The notes: a model not told the origin generated them from the letters alone. Shown: positions 41,601-52,862, counted from the first letter of the stretch. The stretch is DNA of 64,000 nt from Leucobacter salsicius M1-8 (GCF_000350525.1 NZ_AOCN01000022.1:186001-250000), one strand, 5' to 3'. Numbers and translations are program-made.

Positions 41601-42578
41601 ATGAAGCGCGTAGCCGTGGTGGTCCTGGAGGGCGCCAAGCCCCTCGACGTGGGCATTCCCGCGCAGGTGTTTTCGCGGCGCTCCAGCATGCCGTACACCG
41701 TCGAAGTGTGCGGGGTGCGTCCCGGACTGATTGCTGGCGGCGACGGGCTGAGCTATCACGTCGAACATGGACTGGAAGCGCTTGAGGGCGTCGACCTCGT
41801 CTTTATTCCGGGGTATCGCACTCCTCAGCTGGACGCGCCCCCTGTGGAGCTCCTGGAGGCGCTTCGCGCCGCTCACGCCCGTGGCGCGCGCATCGCGGCC
41901 ATATCGACCGGCGCGTTCGCATTGGCAGCCACGGGGCTGCTCAACGGGCGTCGTGCCACGACTCACTGGCACTACTCCCGCACCCTGGCGGAGCAGTTCC
42001 CTGAGATTCGGGTCGATGAGCGCGTGCTGTTTGTCGACGAGGGCTCGGTGCTCACCTCGGCCGGCGCGGCCTCGGGGATCGACCTGTGCCTGCACATCTT
42101 GCGCCAGGAAGCGGGAATGGCGGTGGCCAATCACGCGGCTAGACGCCTGGTGGCGGCGCCGTACCGCAGCGGCGGCCAGGCCCAGTACGTTCCGCAGAGC
42201 GTGCCCGAGCCGTACGGCGAGCGGTTCACTCGCACCCGCCAGTGGGCGCTGGAGCGCCTCGATGAACCCATCTCGATCGAGAAGCTTGCCGAGAACGCGG
42301 TCGTCTCGCCGCGCACATTTGCGCGCCGGTTTCGCGACGAGACGGGATACACCCCCATGCAGTGGGTGATGCGCGCGCGCGTGGATCGTGCACGCGAGCT
42401 GCTGGAGGAAACTGAGCTGGGCGTCGACGCAATTGGCGACCTGGTAGGGCTTGGCACCGCCACGAATCTGCGGCGCCATTTTCGTCGCGTGCTCGGCACA
42501 ACCCCTTCTGAGTACCGCAGGGCTTTCTCGCGTGAAGTGCAGAACGATTCGGGCGGGGACGGCCCCGGCCGGAGCTGA
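41601..42578 (+). CDS. GlxA-type regulator (DJ-1/PfpI + AraC HTH)
   Basis: 325-residue transcription factor: residues 1-180 a class I glutamine-amidotransferase-like DJ-1/PfpI sensor domain (VVVLEGAKPLDVGIPAQVFSRRSS, VDLVFIPGYRT, GARIAAISTGAFALAATGLLNGRRATTHW, with S replacing the usual catalytic C), residues 215-320 an AraC double HTH (TFARRFRDETGYTPMQWVMRARVDRARELLEET, NLRRHFRRVLGTTPSEYRRAF). TAGGCT lies 8 nt before the ATG. Target genes unknown; gap downstream is in the same direction. Confidence 0.9.
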   Translation: MKRVAVVVLEGAKPLDVGIPAQVFSRRSSMPYTVEVCGVRPGLIAGGDGLSYHVEHGLEALEGVDLVFIPGYRTPQLDAPPVELLEALRAAHARGARIAAISTGAFALAATGLLNGRRATTHWHYSRTLAEQFPEIRVDERVLFVDEGSVLTSAGAASGIDLCLHILRQEAGMAVANHAARRLVAAPYRSGGQAQYVPQSVPEPYGERFTRTRQWALERLDEPISIEKLAENAVVSPRTFARRFRDETGYTPMQWVMRARVDRARELLEETELGVDAIGDLVGLGTATNLRRHFRRVLGTTPSEYRRAFSREVQNDSGGDGPGRS

Positions 42579-42707
42579 CTGCGCAGCCCGAAGCGGCGTG
42601 TTGGCAGTATTCGTTCGAACTGTGGCATAACTGCCACTGGCCGCGTCGCACCGTGTTCGCCATTCTTGAATCAGGTAACAATGTCTCCGTTGAAAGGGAA
42701 CAGATTC

Positions 42708-43706
42708 ATGACCGCTCGAGTGGCAATTAACGGGTTCGGACGAATCGGTCGCGGCGTACTGCGCGCGATCATGGAGCAGGGGAGCGACCTTGAAGTGGTT
42801 GCGATCAATGACTTGACCGATGCCGCCACGCTCGCCCATCTGCTTGCGCGCGACAGCGTGTACGGCAAGGCACCCTTTGACGTCTCGGTCGACGGCGATG
42901 TGCTCATCGTGGGGGAGCGTCGCATCAAGATCTTTGCCGAGCAAGACCCGTCCCAGCTGCCCTGGGGTGAGCTAAAGGTCGACGTCGTGCTTGAGTCGAC
43001 CGGCCACTTTACCTCGCGTAAGGGCGCCTCTAAGCACCTCGAGGCAGGGGCTCGGCGAGTGCTCGTCAGCGCTCCCGCCAAGGGAGCAGACCTCACGGTC
43101 GTGCTCGGAGTCAACGACGACAAGTTCGACGCCGCGACGCACACGATCGTCTCCAATGCCTCGTGCACGACGAACGCCCTCGCGCCGCTCGCCAAGGTCC
43201 TCGACGACCTGGCCGGCATCGAGCAGGGCTTCATGACCACGGTGCACGCGTACACGCACGACCAGCGGCTGGTCGATGCGCCGCACTCCGACCTCCGCCG
43301 CGCACGCTCCGCCGCGCTCAACATCGTTCCCAGTTCCACCGGCGCCGCCGCGGCGATTGGGCTCGTGCTGCCCAACCTCGACGGCAAGCTTTCGGGCGAC
43401 TCGCTGCGCGTGCCCGTGCCCGTCGGATCAATTGTCGAGCTCAACGCGATCGTCGCGCGAGAGGTGACTCGTGATGAGGTGCTCGCAGCCTACCGTGCGG
43501 CCGCAGGCGGCCCCTTGAACGGAGTGCTCGAGTACTCGGAGGAGCCGCTGGTGTCGAGCGACATCGTCGGTAACGCGCACTCCTCGATCTTCGACTCAGA
43601 ACTCACCCGCGTCTCGGGCAAGATGGTGAAGGTTGTCGCCTGGTACGACAACGAGTGGGGTTTCTCGAACCGCGCCGCGCAGGCGCTCGAGATGCTCGCG
43701 GCATAG
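42708..43706 (+). CDS. gap: Glyceraldehyde-3-phosphate dehydrogenase
   Basis: 332-residue NAD-dependent GAPDH of glycolysis. NAD-binding AINGFGRIGRGVLRA at the N-terminus, catalytic Cys153 in SNASCTTNALAPLAKVL, and WYDNEWGFSNRA near the end. ATG at 42708 with AAAGGGA upstream; longer in-frame starts (42666, 42681) lack support. SCTTNALAP rather than SCTTNCLAP is a variant found in other GAPDHs of actinobacteria (from memory). A paralogue elsewhere in the genome is possible, as pgk and tpi are not adjacent. Confidence 0.95.
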   Translation: MTARVAINGFGRIGRGVLRAIMEQGSDLEVVAINDLTDAATLAHLLARDSVYGKAPFDVSVDGDVLIVGERRIKIFAEQDPSQLPWGELKVDVVLESTGHFTSRKGASKHLEAGARRVLVSAPAKGADLTVVLGVNDDKFDAATHTIVSNASCTTNALAPLAKVLDDLAGIEQGFMTTVHAYTHDQRLVDAPHSDLRRARSAALNIVPSSTGAAAAIGLVLPNLDGKLSGDSLRVPVPVGSIVELNAIVAREVTRDEVLAAYRAAAGGPLNGVLEYSEEPLVSSDIVGNAHSSIFDSELTRVSGKMVKVVAWYDNEWGFSNRAAQALEMLAA

Positions 43707-43720
43707 CCCCGTTGCAACCT

Positions 43721-43757
43721 GAAGAGCCGCCTCGACGATTCGTCGGGGCGGCTCTTC
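43721..43757 (+). terminator. Terminator of gap
   Basis: 17-bp stem GAAGAGCCGCC-TCGACG / CGTCGG-GGCGGCTCTTC (one T-G pair), loop ATT, then TGTGC. Confidence 0.88.
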
Positions 43758-43801
43758 TGTGCTCGTGCGGCGCGGGTTAAGCGTCGGCCAGCAGTAGCAA
43801 A

Positions 43802-44200
43802 CTACCGAGTACGGCGTCGCAGGCGTGCTGCGAGCACGGCGATCGCGCGCCAGCCCAGCAGAAACACCGCCAGGGTGATCGTCGCCACCAGCACGAAGGG
43901 CAATGCTGCGCCGGATCCGGTGAGTAGACGCAACCCCATGCCGATCGCGACCGTACCGATCCAGACGGGAATTCCCGTGCGCACGATCTCGAGTGGGCGA
44001 CGGTACGCGAGGGTGGCGAGCCACATCACCGCGAGGCCTGCGAGAAACGGCCAGGCCGTCTCGAGGAGCCCTACAAGCGTGGCTTCGCGCGCGTGCTCGG
44101 AGCGACCGAGGCCGGCAAAGAGCGTCACCAGCGCGGCGTCGCACACAAATGCAAGTGCGATGGTGAGCGAGGAAACCTGGGGTGAGCGTTGCGAAGTCAT
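43802..44200 (-). CDS. DUF3054 membrane protein
   Basis: 132-residue protein with four hydrophobic segments of the DUF3054 family, function unknown. Characteristic residues: GLGRSEHAREATLVGLLETAWPFLAGLAVMW, IPVWIGTVAIGMGLRLLTGSG and LGWRAI. Starts at ATG 7 nt after TAGACT on the minus strand (leaderless). Convergent with gap. Confidence 0.8.
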   Translation of the reverse strand: MTSQRSPQVSSLTIALAFVCDAALVTLFAGLGRSEHAREATLVGLLETAWPFLAGLAVMWLATLAYRRPLEIVRTGIPVWIGTVAIGMGLRLLTGSGAALPFVLVATITLAVFLLGWRAIAVLAARLRRRTR

Positions 44201-44257
44201 CGGTGCCAGTCTATTGCGGGCGACCCCGTGAGGCGCTGAATCCCTGCGGCTGAGGGC

Positions 44258-45067
44258 TTAGCTGCCCTCGGTCGCGGCGTCGATCACCGCTCGGACGGCG
44301 TCGTGCAGGGCGCCATTGGTGGCGAGTGAGCTGCCGTTCCAGGCGCTCTCTGCCCCGTCGATGTCGGTGAACCGTCCGCCGGCCTCACGCACGATCGGCA
44401 CGAGTGCGCTCAGATCGTAGGGCTTCACATCAAACTCGGCGACGATGTCCACCAGCCCCTCGGCGAGCAGCATGTACGACCACATGTCACCATAGGCCCG
44501 ATCGCGCCACACCGCACGCGACAGTGCGATGAGTGGGTTCAAGTAGCCAGCGAGATCCCACTGCTGAATGCTCTGGAAGCTGAGTGAGGCGTGCTCGAGG
44601 TCCTTGACGCCCGACACCTGCAGCCTGCGCGGTTCTTCACCCTGCTGCTGGCCCCAGGCCCCGCCGCCCAGCTCTGCCCACCAGCGGGCGCCAAAGGCGG
44701 GCGCGGACACGACTCCCACGGTGGGTACGCCGTCGACCTCGAGGGAGATGAGTGCGGCCCAGTTGGGTACGCCGCGCAAGAAATTTGAGGTGCCATCGAT
44801 TGGATCGATGACCCAGCGGCGCGAGCCGCGGTCGGCACGACCGGATTCCTCGCCAAAGAAACTGTCTTCGGGACGCTGCTCCTCGATCCGGCGCCGGATC
44901 GCGGCCTCGACCGCCTGATCCGCGTCGGTGACAAACGTGCGATCGGGCTTGGTTTCGATCGTGAGGTCGGCGGCTCGGAAGCGGGGGAGCGCAACTGAGT
45001 CGGCCAGATCTGCGAGCTCAAGCGCAAACTTGAGATCTTCCGAGTGGGTGAAGGGCTGGGCGGTCAT
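44258..45067 (-). CDS. hisN: HisN-like inositol monophosphatase-family phosphatase
   Basis: 269-residue Mg-dependent phosphatase. Motifs FVTDADQAVEAAIRRRI, FFGEESG, DPIDGTSNFLRGVPNWAALI and KPYDLSALVPIVREAGGRFTD match histidinol-phosphatase HisN of actinobacteria (PYD...PIVREAGG replaces WDxAAG). It would then catalyse the penultimate step of histidine synthesis; no other his gene is near, normal for hisN. ATG at 45067 (MTAQPF). The IMPase at 23195 is its more inositol-like paralogue. Confidence 0.8.
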   Translation of the reverse strand: MTAQPFTHSEDLKFALELADLADSVALPRFRAADLTIETKPDRTFVTDADQAVEAAIRRRIEEQRPEDSFFGEESGRADRGSRRWVIDPIDGTSNFLRGVPNWAALISLEVDGVPTVGVVSAPAFGARWWAELGGGAWGQQQGEEPRRLQVSGVKDLEHASLSFQSIQQWDLAGYLNPLIALSRAVWRDRAYGDMWSYMLLAEGLVDIVAEFDVKPYDLSALVPIVREAGGRFTDIDGAESAWNGSSLATNGALHDAVRAVIDAATEGS

Positions 45068-45111
45068 CGGCCACGCTTTCCATAGTCGGCGAGAAATACG
45101 TTCTGGATACA

Positions 45112-45144
45112 CGAAAGGCCCGACTAAATTAGTCAGGCCTTTCG
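45112..45144 (-). terminator. Terminator downstream of tRNA-Lys
   Basis: Stem CGAAAGGCC / GGCCTTTCG with an inner GACT/AGTC helix; on the minus strand GCCTTTCGTGT follows the tRNA. Confidence 0.8.
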
Positions 45145-45151
45145 TTTCCTG

Positions 45152-45223
45152 TACACCCCCCCGGACTCGAACCGGGAACCCATTGATTAAGAGTCAATTG
45201 CTCTGCCATTGAGCTAGAGGTGC
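45152..45223 (-). tRNA. tRNA-Lys (anticodon CUU)
   Basis: Minus-strand cloverleaf: acceptor GCACCTC with GGGGTGT (G1-U72 wobble), D stem GCTC/GAGC, anticodon stem ATTGA/TCAAT with loop CTCTTAA (anticodon CTT), variable GGGTT, T arm CCCGG-TTCGAGT-CCGGG, discriminator A. CCA is not encoded (CAG follows). Reads AAG. Confidence 0.93.
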
Positions 45224-45342
45224 TTACCGCTGCCTTGTCAGTGTGTTTCTCACTGCCGCGGCAACAAGAACTACTTTAGCACGGCCCCGGAGCTGCCCTA
45301 AATTCGACTGGCAACTCCGGGCGTGGCGCGGTGTGCGACCGG

Positions 45343-46617
45343 CTACGGGCGAGGAGGTTGGGAGAGCGCGTGGGCTTTGGGCTTGCGTACGAGGAAGCAC
45401 GCGGCAACAGCCACGGCAACGAGTGAAGCGACCATGACAGCGAGGCGGGCAGTGTCTGCGTCGGCCTCGTTGGAGAAGCTCAACTCGGTGACCAGGAGCG
45501 ACACAGTGAACCCAACGCCGGCGAGTGCGCCCACTCCGATGATCTCCCGCCACTTCACTGCCGGATCAAGCTCTGCGCGCGTGAACTTGGTGATTGCCCA
45601 GGTGGTCAGGGTGATGCCGATGGGTTTGCCCACCACCAAGCCGACGAGTACACCGATTGCAATGGGGTCGAACGGGAAGTTGGAGTCGCCGCCCACGGCG
45701 ACGCCCGCCGCGAAGAACGCAAAGATTGGCACGGCAATGCCTGTTGACAGCGGGCTGAACCGGTGCTCGAACACCTCGGCGAGCGGGGTTCCGCGGCGGC
45801 CCGAGACGGGAATCATGAACGCGAGCAGCACGCCTGCGATCGTCGCGTGGATGCCCGAGGCGTGGAACAGGGCCCACACGACGATGCCGAGGGGCAACAT
45901 GATGAGCCAGGGGCCCCACATGCCGCGAGCGAGGCGAGCGGGGAAGCGGTGCGCGATGAACGCGTAGAGCGCCAGCGGCACGATCGAGAGCGCCAGCGGC
46001 AGGAAATTGATCTCTGCGGTGTAAAAAATCGCGATGATGGTGATTGCGAAGAGATCGTCGACCACCGCGAGCGTCAGTAGGAACATGCGCAGCGCGGGGG
46101 GGATGCGGGGCGCGAGCAGGCCCAGTACCGCCACGGCAAACGCGATATCCGTTGCGGTGGGAATCGCCCAGCCGTGGCTGCCGGGGCCGCCATTGTTGAT
46201 GGCGAAGTAAATGAGGGCGGGCACTGCGACGCCGCCAACCGCGGCGGCGACGGGCACTACGGCTGTCGAGAACTTACGCAATGCGCCGGCGACAAACTCG
46301 CGCTTGAGCTCGAGGCCGACCATGAAGAAGAAGATCGCGAGCAGGCCGTCGGCAGCCCACTGGCCGAGCGTGAGGTTGAGGTGCAGGGCCTCAGGGCCAA
46401 TGCGGGTGTCGCGCAGGGCGAAGTATCCGTCGGCGAGGGGGCTGTTGGCGGCGATGAATCCCAGAGCTGCCGCGACCATGATGATGATGCCGCCGACAAG
46501 CTCGGCACGCAGAAGTCGACTGACTCGTGCTGCCTCGCGCTTATTGACGAGCGACAGGATGCGGCGCTTGCGGCCGCGGGTGCTGTGTGTGTTGGGGGTG
46601 TGGGCTGGGTTGTTCAT
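45343..46617 (-). CDS. nhaA: Na+/H+ antiporter NhaA
   Basis: 424-residue membrane antiporter for sodium and pH homeostasis. VGLELKREFVAGALR, the cation-binding pair region VDDLFAITIIAIFY (adjacent aspartates) and TDIAFAVAVLGLLAPRIP (unwound-helix residues) are NhaA signatures; about 12 segments. ATG preceded by GAAGG. Basic cytoplasmic N-terminus (TRGRKRRILSLVNKREAARV) is longer than in E. coli NhaA. Confidence 0.94.
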   Translation of the reverse strand: MNNPAHTPNTHSTRGRKRRILSLVNKREAARVSRLLRAELVGGIIIMVAAALGFIAANSPLADGYFALRDTRIGPEALHLNLTLGQWAADGLLAIFFFMVGLELKREFVAGALRKFSTAVVPVAAAVGGVAVPALIYFAINNGGPGSHGWAIPTATDIAFAVAVLGLLAPRIPPALRMFLLTLAVVDDLFAITIIAIFYTAEINFLPLALSIVPLALYAFIAHRFPARLARGMWGPWLIMLPLGIVVWALFHASGIHATIAGVLLAFMIPVSGRRGTPLAEVFEHRFSPLSTGIAVPIFAFFAAGVAVGGDSNFPFDPIAIGVLVGLVVGKPIGITLTTWAITKFTRAELDPAVKWREIIGVGALAGVGFTVSLLVTELSFSNEADADTARLAVMVASLVAVAVAACFLVRKPKAHALSQPPRP

Positions 46618-46723
46618 TGAACACCTTCGATTTCGGGTAGCCGAACAAAATTGTCGACCAGGCTTCCCGACACACCACGCAATAGCCTAGCGAACGAGGC
46701 TGGCCCAGTGGAACCACTTGTGG

Positions 46724-46924
46724 CTACTTCGTGCCATCAAACTCTTGATCCTGCTCTTGCATAGCGACGCTGGCGACCGCAAGTGCGACGCCCGCGAGCC
46801 AGGTGCCCCATACGAGATACCTGCGCCAGTCCTTGCGCATTGTCGCTGACTTTCGTGCCACACCGATTGCGCCGAGTGCGGCGCCAATCACTGCGGGGCT
46901 GGTGACGTACTTACCAATCTCCAC
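46724..46924 (-). CDS. Small membrane protein (66 aa)
   Basis: 66-residue protein with one to two hydrophobic segments (about residues 9-22 and 38-56), beginning MEIGKYVTSPAVIGAALGAIGVARKS. GTG at 46924 with a perfect GAGGAGG 4-5 bp upstream strongly supports translation. No family recognised; a tail of charged residues EQDQEFDGTK ends the protein. It lies upstream of nhaA on the same strand. Confidence 0.65.
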   Translation of the reverse strand: MEIGKYVTSPAVIGAALGAIGVARKSATMRKDWRRYLVWGTWLAGVALAVASVAMQEQDQEFDGTK

Positions 46925-47101
46925 GATTCCTCCTCTTAAGGGGCCGGTTGCGGCGCGTGTCGCAATCCTATCGACGATGCGAGTCGGTATGTCTCAGGAC
47001 CGTGCACGGGTGCGATAGTCTTAGGAGAAAGTCCCGCATGCGGGCGCAGTCTTAGATATGGCCGAACGAGCGGCCGCCTGAATTTAAGGAGATGCCGGAA
47101 C

Positions 47102-47344
47102 ATGGCGAAAGAGAACACCGAGGCGCTGTTCGAGGAGAGCTCGCGCGGTGGAGTGAGCGCAATTACAGCGGTCTTCTTCGTGCTGTCAATCGTGCTGTCC
47201 CTGGGCGGTATCGTGCTAATGAGCTACGGCTTTAACATCACCGTCGGTGCAGTGACCGAGCTGTGGCTGTTCGTTGGCGGCCTCGCTGCGAGCACCATCG
47301 GATTCGCTCTGCCGTTCACCGTGCTTCCCGCACTGGGTAAGTAG
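47102..47344 (+). CDS. Small two-pass membrane protein (80 aa)
   Basis: 80-residue protein with two membrane helices (about residues 19-41 and 51-75). ATG is preceded by AAGGAG 8 bp upstream, and a hairpin follows, so it looks like a real single-gene unit. No family recognised; the acidic N-terminus (MAKENTEALFEESSRGG) precedes the first helix. CCCGCATGCGGG at 47033 lies between a TAGTCT-like box and the ribosome binding site. Confidence 0.6.
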   Translation: MAKENTEALFEESSRGGVSAITAVFFVLSIVLSLGGIVLMSYGFNITVGAVTELWLFVGGLAASTIGFALPFTVLPALGK

Positions 47345-47383
47345 CGGACGCGAACGTATGTAGACGCGCGCTAGTGCGTGACG

Positions 47384-47411
47384 ATGCCGGGAGCCCTTTG
47401 GGCCCCGGCAT
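47384..47411 (+). terminator. Terminator after small membrane protein
   Basis: Stem ATGCCGGG/CCCGGCAT continuing into GCCC-TTT-GGGC with a single bulge, then TGTTGTTT. Confidence 0.8.
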
Positions 47412-47496
47412 TGTTGTTTCTCGGACCGCTGCGCTGAATCGCCGACGAAACTTCGGCGCACGGCCCCGAGGGCGGCCTGCGGCATGTGCGAGGGCA

Positions 47497-47502
47497 TAGA
47501 CT
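47497..47502 (+). promoter_or_regulatory. -10 box (TAGACT) of leaderless ilvD
   Basis: TAGACT ends 6 nt before the ilvD ATG; no ribosome binding site between them. Confidence 0.6.
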
Positions 47503-47508
47503 GGCCGC

Positions 47509-49203
47509 ATGGCAGAGATTGACATTAAGCCGCGGAGTCGCGACGTCACTGATGGAATTGAGAAGGCTGCAGCGCGAGGAATGCTTCGTGCGGTGGGAAT
47601 GGGCGACGAGGACTGGGAGAAGCCGCAGATCGGCATCGCCAGCTCTTGGAACGAGATCACCCCCTGCAACCTCAGCCTTAACCGACTTGCACAGGGCGCC
47701 AAAGAAGGCGTACACGCGGGCGGCGGCTTCCCGATGCAGTTCGGCACCGTTTCGGTGTCCGATGGCATCTCGATGGGTCACGAGGGAATGCACTTCTCGC
47801 TCGTGTCGCGCGAGGTCATCGCCGACTCGGTCGAGACGGTCATGATGGCCGAACGCCTTGATGGCTCGGTACTGCTTGCGGGCTGCGACAAGTCGCTCCC
47901 CGGCATGCTGATGGCCGCGGCGCGTCTCGACCTCGCGTCCGTGTTCCTGTACGCCGGATCGATTGCTCCGGGCTGGGTGAAGCTCTCTGACGGAACCGAG
48001 AAGCAGGTCACCATCATTGACGCCTTCGAGGCCGTCGGTGCCTGCGTCGCGGGCACGCTCAGCGAGGAAGACCTCAAGCGCGTCGAGTGCGCGATCGCTC
48101 CCGGCGAGGGCGCCTGCGGCGGCATGTACACCGCCAACACCATGGCGTGTGTTGCTGAGGCGCTCGGCATGAGCCTGCCCGGATCGGCGGCACCGCCCAG
48201 CGCTGATCGCCGCCGCGACTACTTCTCGCACCGCGCCGGTGAGGCCGTCGTCAACCTGCTGCGTAAGGGCATCACGACCCGCGACATCCTGACCAAGAAG
48301 GCGTTTGAAAACGCCATCACGGTCGCCATGGTGCTCGGCGGTTCAACGAACGCCGTGCTCCACCTGCTCGCAATCGCCCGCGAGGCCGAGGTCGATCTGA
48401 CGCTCGAGGACTTCACGCGCATTGGTGCGGTGACCCCGCACCTGGCAGACATGAAGCCCTTCGGTCAGTACGTGGCCGAGGACTTTGACCGCGTAGGCGG
48501 CATGCCCGTCGTCTTCAAGGCGCTGCTCGACGCAGGCCTCCTGCATGGCGACGTCATGACCGTGACCGGCAAGACCATGGCTGAGAACATTGCCGATCTT
48601 GATCCGGCACCCATCGATGGCAAGGTGATTCGTCAGCTCGATGATCCCCTCCACGAGGCCGGTGGACTCACCATCCTCAACGGAACGCTCGCACCCGAGG
48701 GCGCAGTCGTCAAGACCGCCGGCTTCGACGCCGAGTTCTTTGAGGGTCCCGCGCGCGTGTTCGAGCGTGAGCGCGCCGCGATGGACGCCCTCGAAGAGGG
48801 TGCTATTAGTAAGGGTGACATCGTAGTAATTCGCTACGAGGGACCCAAGGGTGGCCCGGGCATGCGCGAGATGCTGGCCATCACCGCCGCCATCAAGGGC
48901 GCCGGGCTCGGAAAAGATGTACTACTATTAACGGACGGACGATTCTCAGGCGGCACAACCGGCCTGTGCATCGGCCATATTGCACCGGAATCCGCCGATG
49001 GCGGTCCGATTGCACTGGTGCGTGACGGTGACCTGATTCGGGTCGACATCGCCCAACGAACGCTCGACTTGCTGGTAGACCCCGCTGAGCTTGAGGCCCG
49101 CAGAGACAACTGGGCCCCGCTTCCCCCGCGGTACACGCGCGGCGTTCTCGCAAAGTACGCCAAGCTCGTGCACTCCGCGTCAGAGGGCGCCATCACCGGC
49201 TAA
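47509..49203 (+). CDS. ilvD: Dihydroxy-acid dehydratase
   Basis: 564-residue Fe-S enzyme that dehydrates dihydroxy-valerates to branched-chain keto acids in Val/Ile/Leu synthesis. Cluster ligands in [11 protein letters not shown] and [12 protein letters not shown], plus [28 protein letters not shown] and [20 protein letters not shown]. First gene of ilvD-ilvB-ilvN-ilvC on one strand. Codons at 48910-48960 (GTA CTA CTA TTA ACG GAC GGA CGA) and around 48799-48837 are unlike the strongly GC-ending neighbours. Leaderless start (TAGACT + 6 nt). Confidence 0.97.
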   Translation: MAEIDIKPRSRDVTDGIEKAAARGMLRAVGMGDEDWEKPQIGIASSWNEITPCNLSLNRLAQGAKEGVHAGGGFPMQFGTVSVSDGISMGHEGMHFSLVSREVIADSVETVMMAERLDGSVLLAGCDKSLPGMLMAAARLDLASVFLYAGSIAPGWVKLSDGTEKQVTIIDAFEAVGACVAGTLSEEDLKRVECAIAPGEGACGGMYTANTMACVAEALGMSLPGSAAPPSADRRRDYFSHRAGEAVVNLLRKGITTRDILTKKAFENAITVAMVLGGSTNAVLHLLAIAREAEVDLTLEDFTRIGAVTPHLADMKPFGQYVAEDFDRVGGMPVVFKALLDAGLLHGDVMTVTGKTMAENIADLDPAPIDGKVIRQLDDPLHEAGGLTILNGTLAPEGAVVKTAGFDAEFFEGPARVFERERAAMDALEEGAISKGDIVVIRYEGPKGGPGMREMLAITAAIKGAGLGKDVLLLTDGRFSGGTTGLCIGHIAPESADGGPIALVRDGDLIRVDIAQRTLDLLVDPAELEARRDNWAPLPPRYTRGVLAKYAKLVHSASEGAITG

Positions 49204-49287
49204 CTCTCTTGTGCGTCGCGATCGCTGCTCGAATGCACGATCGCGACGCATCTGACGCGTCAGCCACCATCCAGACGAAAGAAAGCA

Positions 49288-51081
49288 ATGACCTCGGATT
49301 CGAGTGCAACTCCACCCATACCTGATCGGCGCGGTGAGCGCATGAACGGTGCTGAAGCTGTCGTGCGCAGCCTTGAAGCACTCGGCGTCACCGATGTATT
49401 TGGACTCCCCGGTGGCGCAGTGCTGCCCCTCTACGATGCACTCATGGACGCGAAGAAGCTTCGCCACGTGCTGGTGCGCCACGAGCAGGGCGGCGGCCAC
49501 GCGGCAGAAGGCTTCGCGAGCTCGAGTGGTCGCGTCGGCGTATGCATCGCGACCTCCGGCCCCGGCGCCACGAACCTCGTGACGGCAATTGCCGACGCCT
49601 ACATGGACTCGGTGCCCATGCTGGCCATCACGGGCCAGGTGTTCTCGCACCTCATGGGAACGGATGCGTTCCAGGAGGCCGACATCGTGGGAATCACGAT
49701 GCCGATCACCAAGCATTCCTTCCTGGTGAAGAAGGCCGAAGACATCCCCGGTGCGCTCGCTGCGGCATACCACCTCGCCTCGTCGGGCCGCCCCGGTCCG
49801 GTGCTCGTCGACATTACGAAGGACGCGCAGGAGGGCCCGCTCGATTTCGTGTGGGACCCCCGCGTCGATCTTGCGGGCTACCGCCCGATCACGAAGGCGA
49901 ACAGCAAACAGATCCAGGCCGCAGCAGACCTGATCGCTCAGGCTGAGCGCCCCGTGTTCTACGTGGGCGGCGGCGTGGTTCGCGCTGGCGCTGCAGAGGA
50001 ACTCAAGCAGCTCGCCGAGCTCGTGGGCGCGCCCGTCGTGACCACGCTCATGGCGCGCGGCGTGTTCCCGGATTCGCACCCCCAGCACATGGGTATGCCC
50101 GGCATGCACGGCACTGTACCGGCCGTGCTCGCGCTGCAGGAGTCAGACCTGCTGATTACGCTCGGTGCACGGTTTGACGACCGTGTTACCGGCAAATCGG
50201 CGCTGTTCGCTCCCGATGCCAAGGTGATCCACGCAGATATCGACCCCGCCGAGATCGGCAAGATCCGCGCGGCCGATGTGCCGATCGTGGGCGATGCCGC
50301 CGAGGTGATTTCTGACCTCATTGCTGCGGTGTCGACCGCAAAGCTGTCACGCGAGTTCGCTGACATGTCGGCCTGGTGGGAGCGGCTCAACGGCCTCGTC
50401 AAGACGTACCCGCTCGGCTACCAGGGCACGACGGACGGCCTGATGTCGCCGCAGCATGTGATCCAGCGCATCGGTGAGCTCACCGGCCCCGAGGGAATCT
50501 ACGCCGCGGGCGTGGGTCAGCACCAGATGTGGGCCGCACAGTTCATCAAGTACGAGCGCCCGCACGCCTGGCTCAACTCGGGCGGCGCTGGCACCATGGG
50601 CTACTCGGTGCCGGCCGCAATGGGTGCCAAGGTCGCAGAACCGGATCGCGTTGTCTGGGCGATCGACGGAGACGGCTGCTTCCAGATGACGAACCAGGAG
50701 CTCGCCACCTGCGTGGTGAATAACATTCCCATCAAGGTTGCGATCATCAATAACTCGTCGCTCGGCATGGTGCGCCAGTGGCAGACCCTCATTTACGATG
50801 GTCGCTACTCGAATACCGAGCTGAACACGGGCCACGGTTCGCCTCGCGTGCCCGACTTCGTGAAGCTCGGCGAGGCGTATGGCTGCCTGGCCATTCGCGT
50901 CGAGCGCGAGGAAGACGTCGATGCCGCAATCAAGCTGGCCCTCGAGACGAATGATCGCCCCGTCGTGATCGATTTCGTTGTGAGCGCCGACGCAATGGTG
51001 TGGCCGATGGTGCGCCAGGGTACGTCGAACAGCGACATTCAGTACGCCCTTGAACACAGCCCCGAGTGGGAGGACGAGTAA
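49288..51081 (+). CDS. ilvB: Acetolactate synthase, large subunit
   Basis: 597-residue thiamine-diphosphate enzyme, first common step of Val/Leu/Ile synthesis. [17 protein letters not shown] (catalytic Glu), GAGFDDR-like [10 protein letters not shown] for FAD, and the TPP motif [32 protein letters not shown] with GAAAGAAAG upstream; ilvN begins 4 bp after the stop. Length fits the biosynthetic, feedback-controlled form. Confidence 0.97.
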   Translation: MTSDSSATPPIPDRRGERMNGAEAVVRSLEALGVTDVFGLPGGAVLPLYDALMDAKKLRHVLVRHEQGGGHAAEGFASSSGRVGVCIATSGPGATNLVTAIADAYMDSVPMLAITGQVFSHLMGTDAFQEADIVGITMPITKHSFLVKKAEDIPGALAAAYHLASSGRPGPVLVDITKDAQEGPLDFVWDPRVDLAGYRPITKANSKQIQAAADLIAQAERPVFYVGGGVVRAGAAEELKQLAELVGAPVVTTLMARGVFPDSHPQHMGMPGMHGTVPAVLALQESDLLITLGARFDDRVTGKSALFAPDAKVIHADIDPAEIGKIRAADVPIVGDAAEVISDLIAAVSTAKLSREFADMSAWWERLNGLVKTYPLGYQGTTDGLMSPQHVIQRIGELTGPEGIYAAGVGQHQMWAAQFIKYERPHAWLNSGGAGTMGYSVPAAMGAKVAEPDRVVWAIDGDGCFQMTNQELATCVVNNIPIKVAIINNSSLGMVRQWQTLIYDGRYSNTELNTGHGSPRVPDFVKLGEAYGCLAIRVEREEDVDAAIKLALETNDRPVVIDFVVSADAMVWPMVRQGTSNSDIQYALEHSPEWEDE

Positions 51082-51084
51082 ACC

Positions 51085-51594
51085 ATGGCACGTCACGTAC
51101 TCAGCCTCCTCGTAGAGGACAAGCCCGGCCTGTTGACCCGTGTAGCGGGGCTCTTTGCCCGACGCGGTTTTAACATCGAGTCGCTTGCAGTGGGACCCAC
51201 CGAGATGAAGGGGCTCTCACGCATCACGGTTGTCGTTGATGAAGACGAGACCCTGCTCGAGCAGGTCACGAAGCAGCTCAACAAGCTGATCAATGTGATC
51301 AAGGTCGTCGAGCTCGATACCTCCAGCTCGGTGCAGCGCGAACACGTGCTCATCAAGGTGCGCGCCGACAATCAGTCGCGCTCGCACGTGCTTGAGGCCG
51401 TCAACCTGTTCCGTGCCCGCGTCGTCGACGTGGTGCCCGACGCCCTGACCATCGAGGTCACGGGTGACAGTAGCAAGATCGAAGCATTCCTCAAGGTGCT
51501 CGATCAGTACGGCATTAAGGAAATCGCGCAGTCGGGGCTCATTGCAATGGGCCGCGGTTCGAAGTCGATTACCGAGCGCGTCTTTAAGAACTGA
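51085..51594 (+). CDS. ilvN: Acetolactate synthase, small (regulatory) subunit
   Basis: 169-residue regulatory subunit giving valine feedback inhibition. N-terminal ACT domain HVLSLLVEDKPGLLTRVAGLFARRGFNIESLAVGPTE and the C-terminal ALS_ss_C domain (EAFLKVLDQYGIKEIAQSGLIAMGRG). Only 3 bp separate it from ilvB, so the subunits are co-translated. Confidence 0.97.
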   Translation: MARHVLSLLVEDKPGLLTRVAGLFARRGFNIESLAVGPTEMKGLSRITVVVDEDETLLEQVTKQLNKLINVIKVVELDTSSSVQREHVLIKVRADNQSRSHVLEAVNLFRARVVDVVPDALTIEVTGDSSKIEAFLKVLDQYGIKEIAQSGLIAMGRGSKSITERVFKN

Positions 51595-51615
51595 CACCGC
51601 GCGGAGCGCAGTGTC

Positions 51616-52822
<1,207 letters not shown>

Positions 52823-52862
52823 GTAGCCAGCACAGCTGCCTCATTCTGAAGTAGTGACGCCC

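Noticed and set aside
47058-47081. Seven-codon leader peptide before the 80-residue membrane gene
   Set aside because: Very short, no ribosome binding site, no regulatory codon run.
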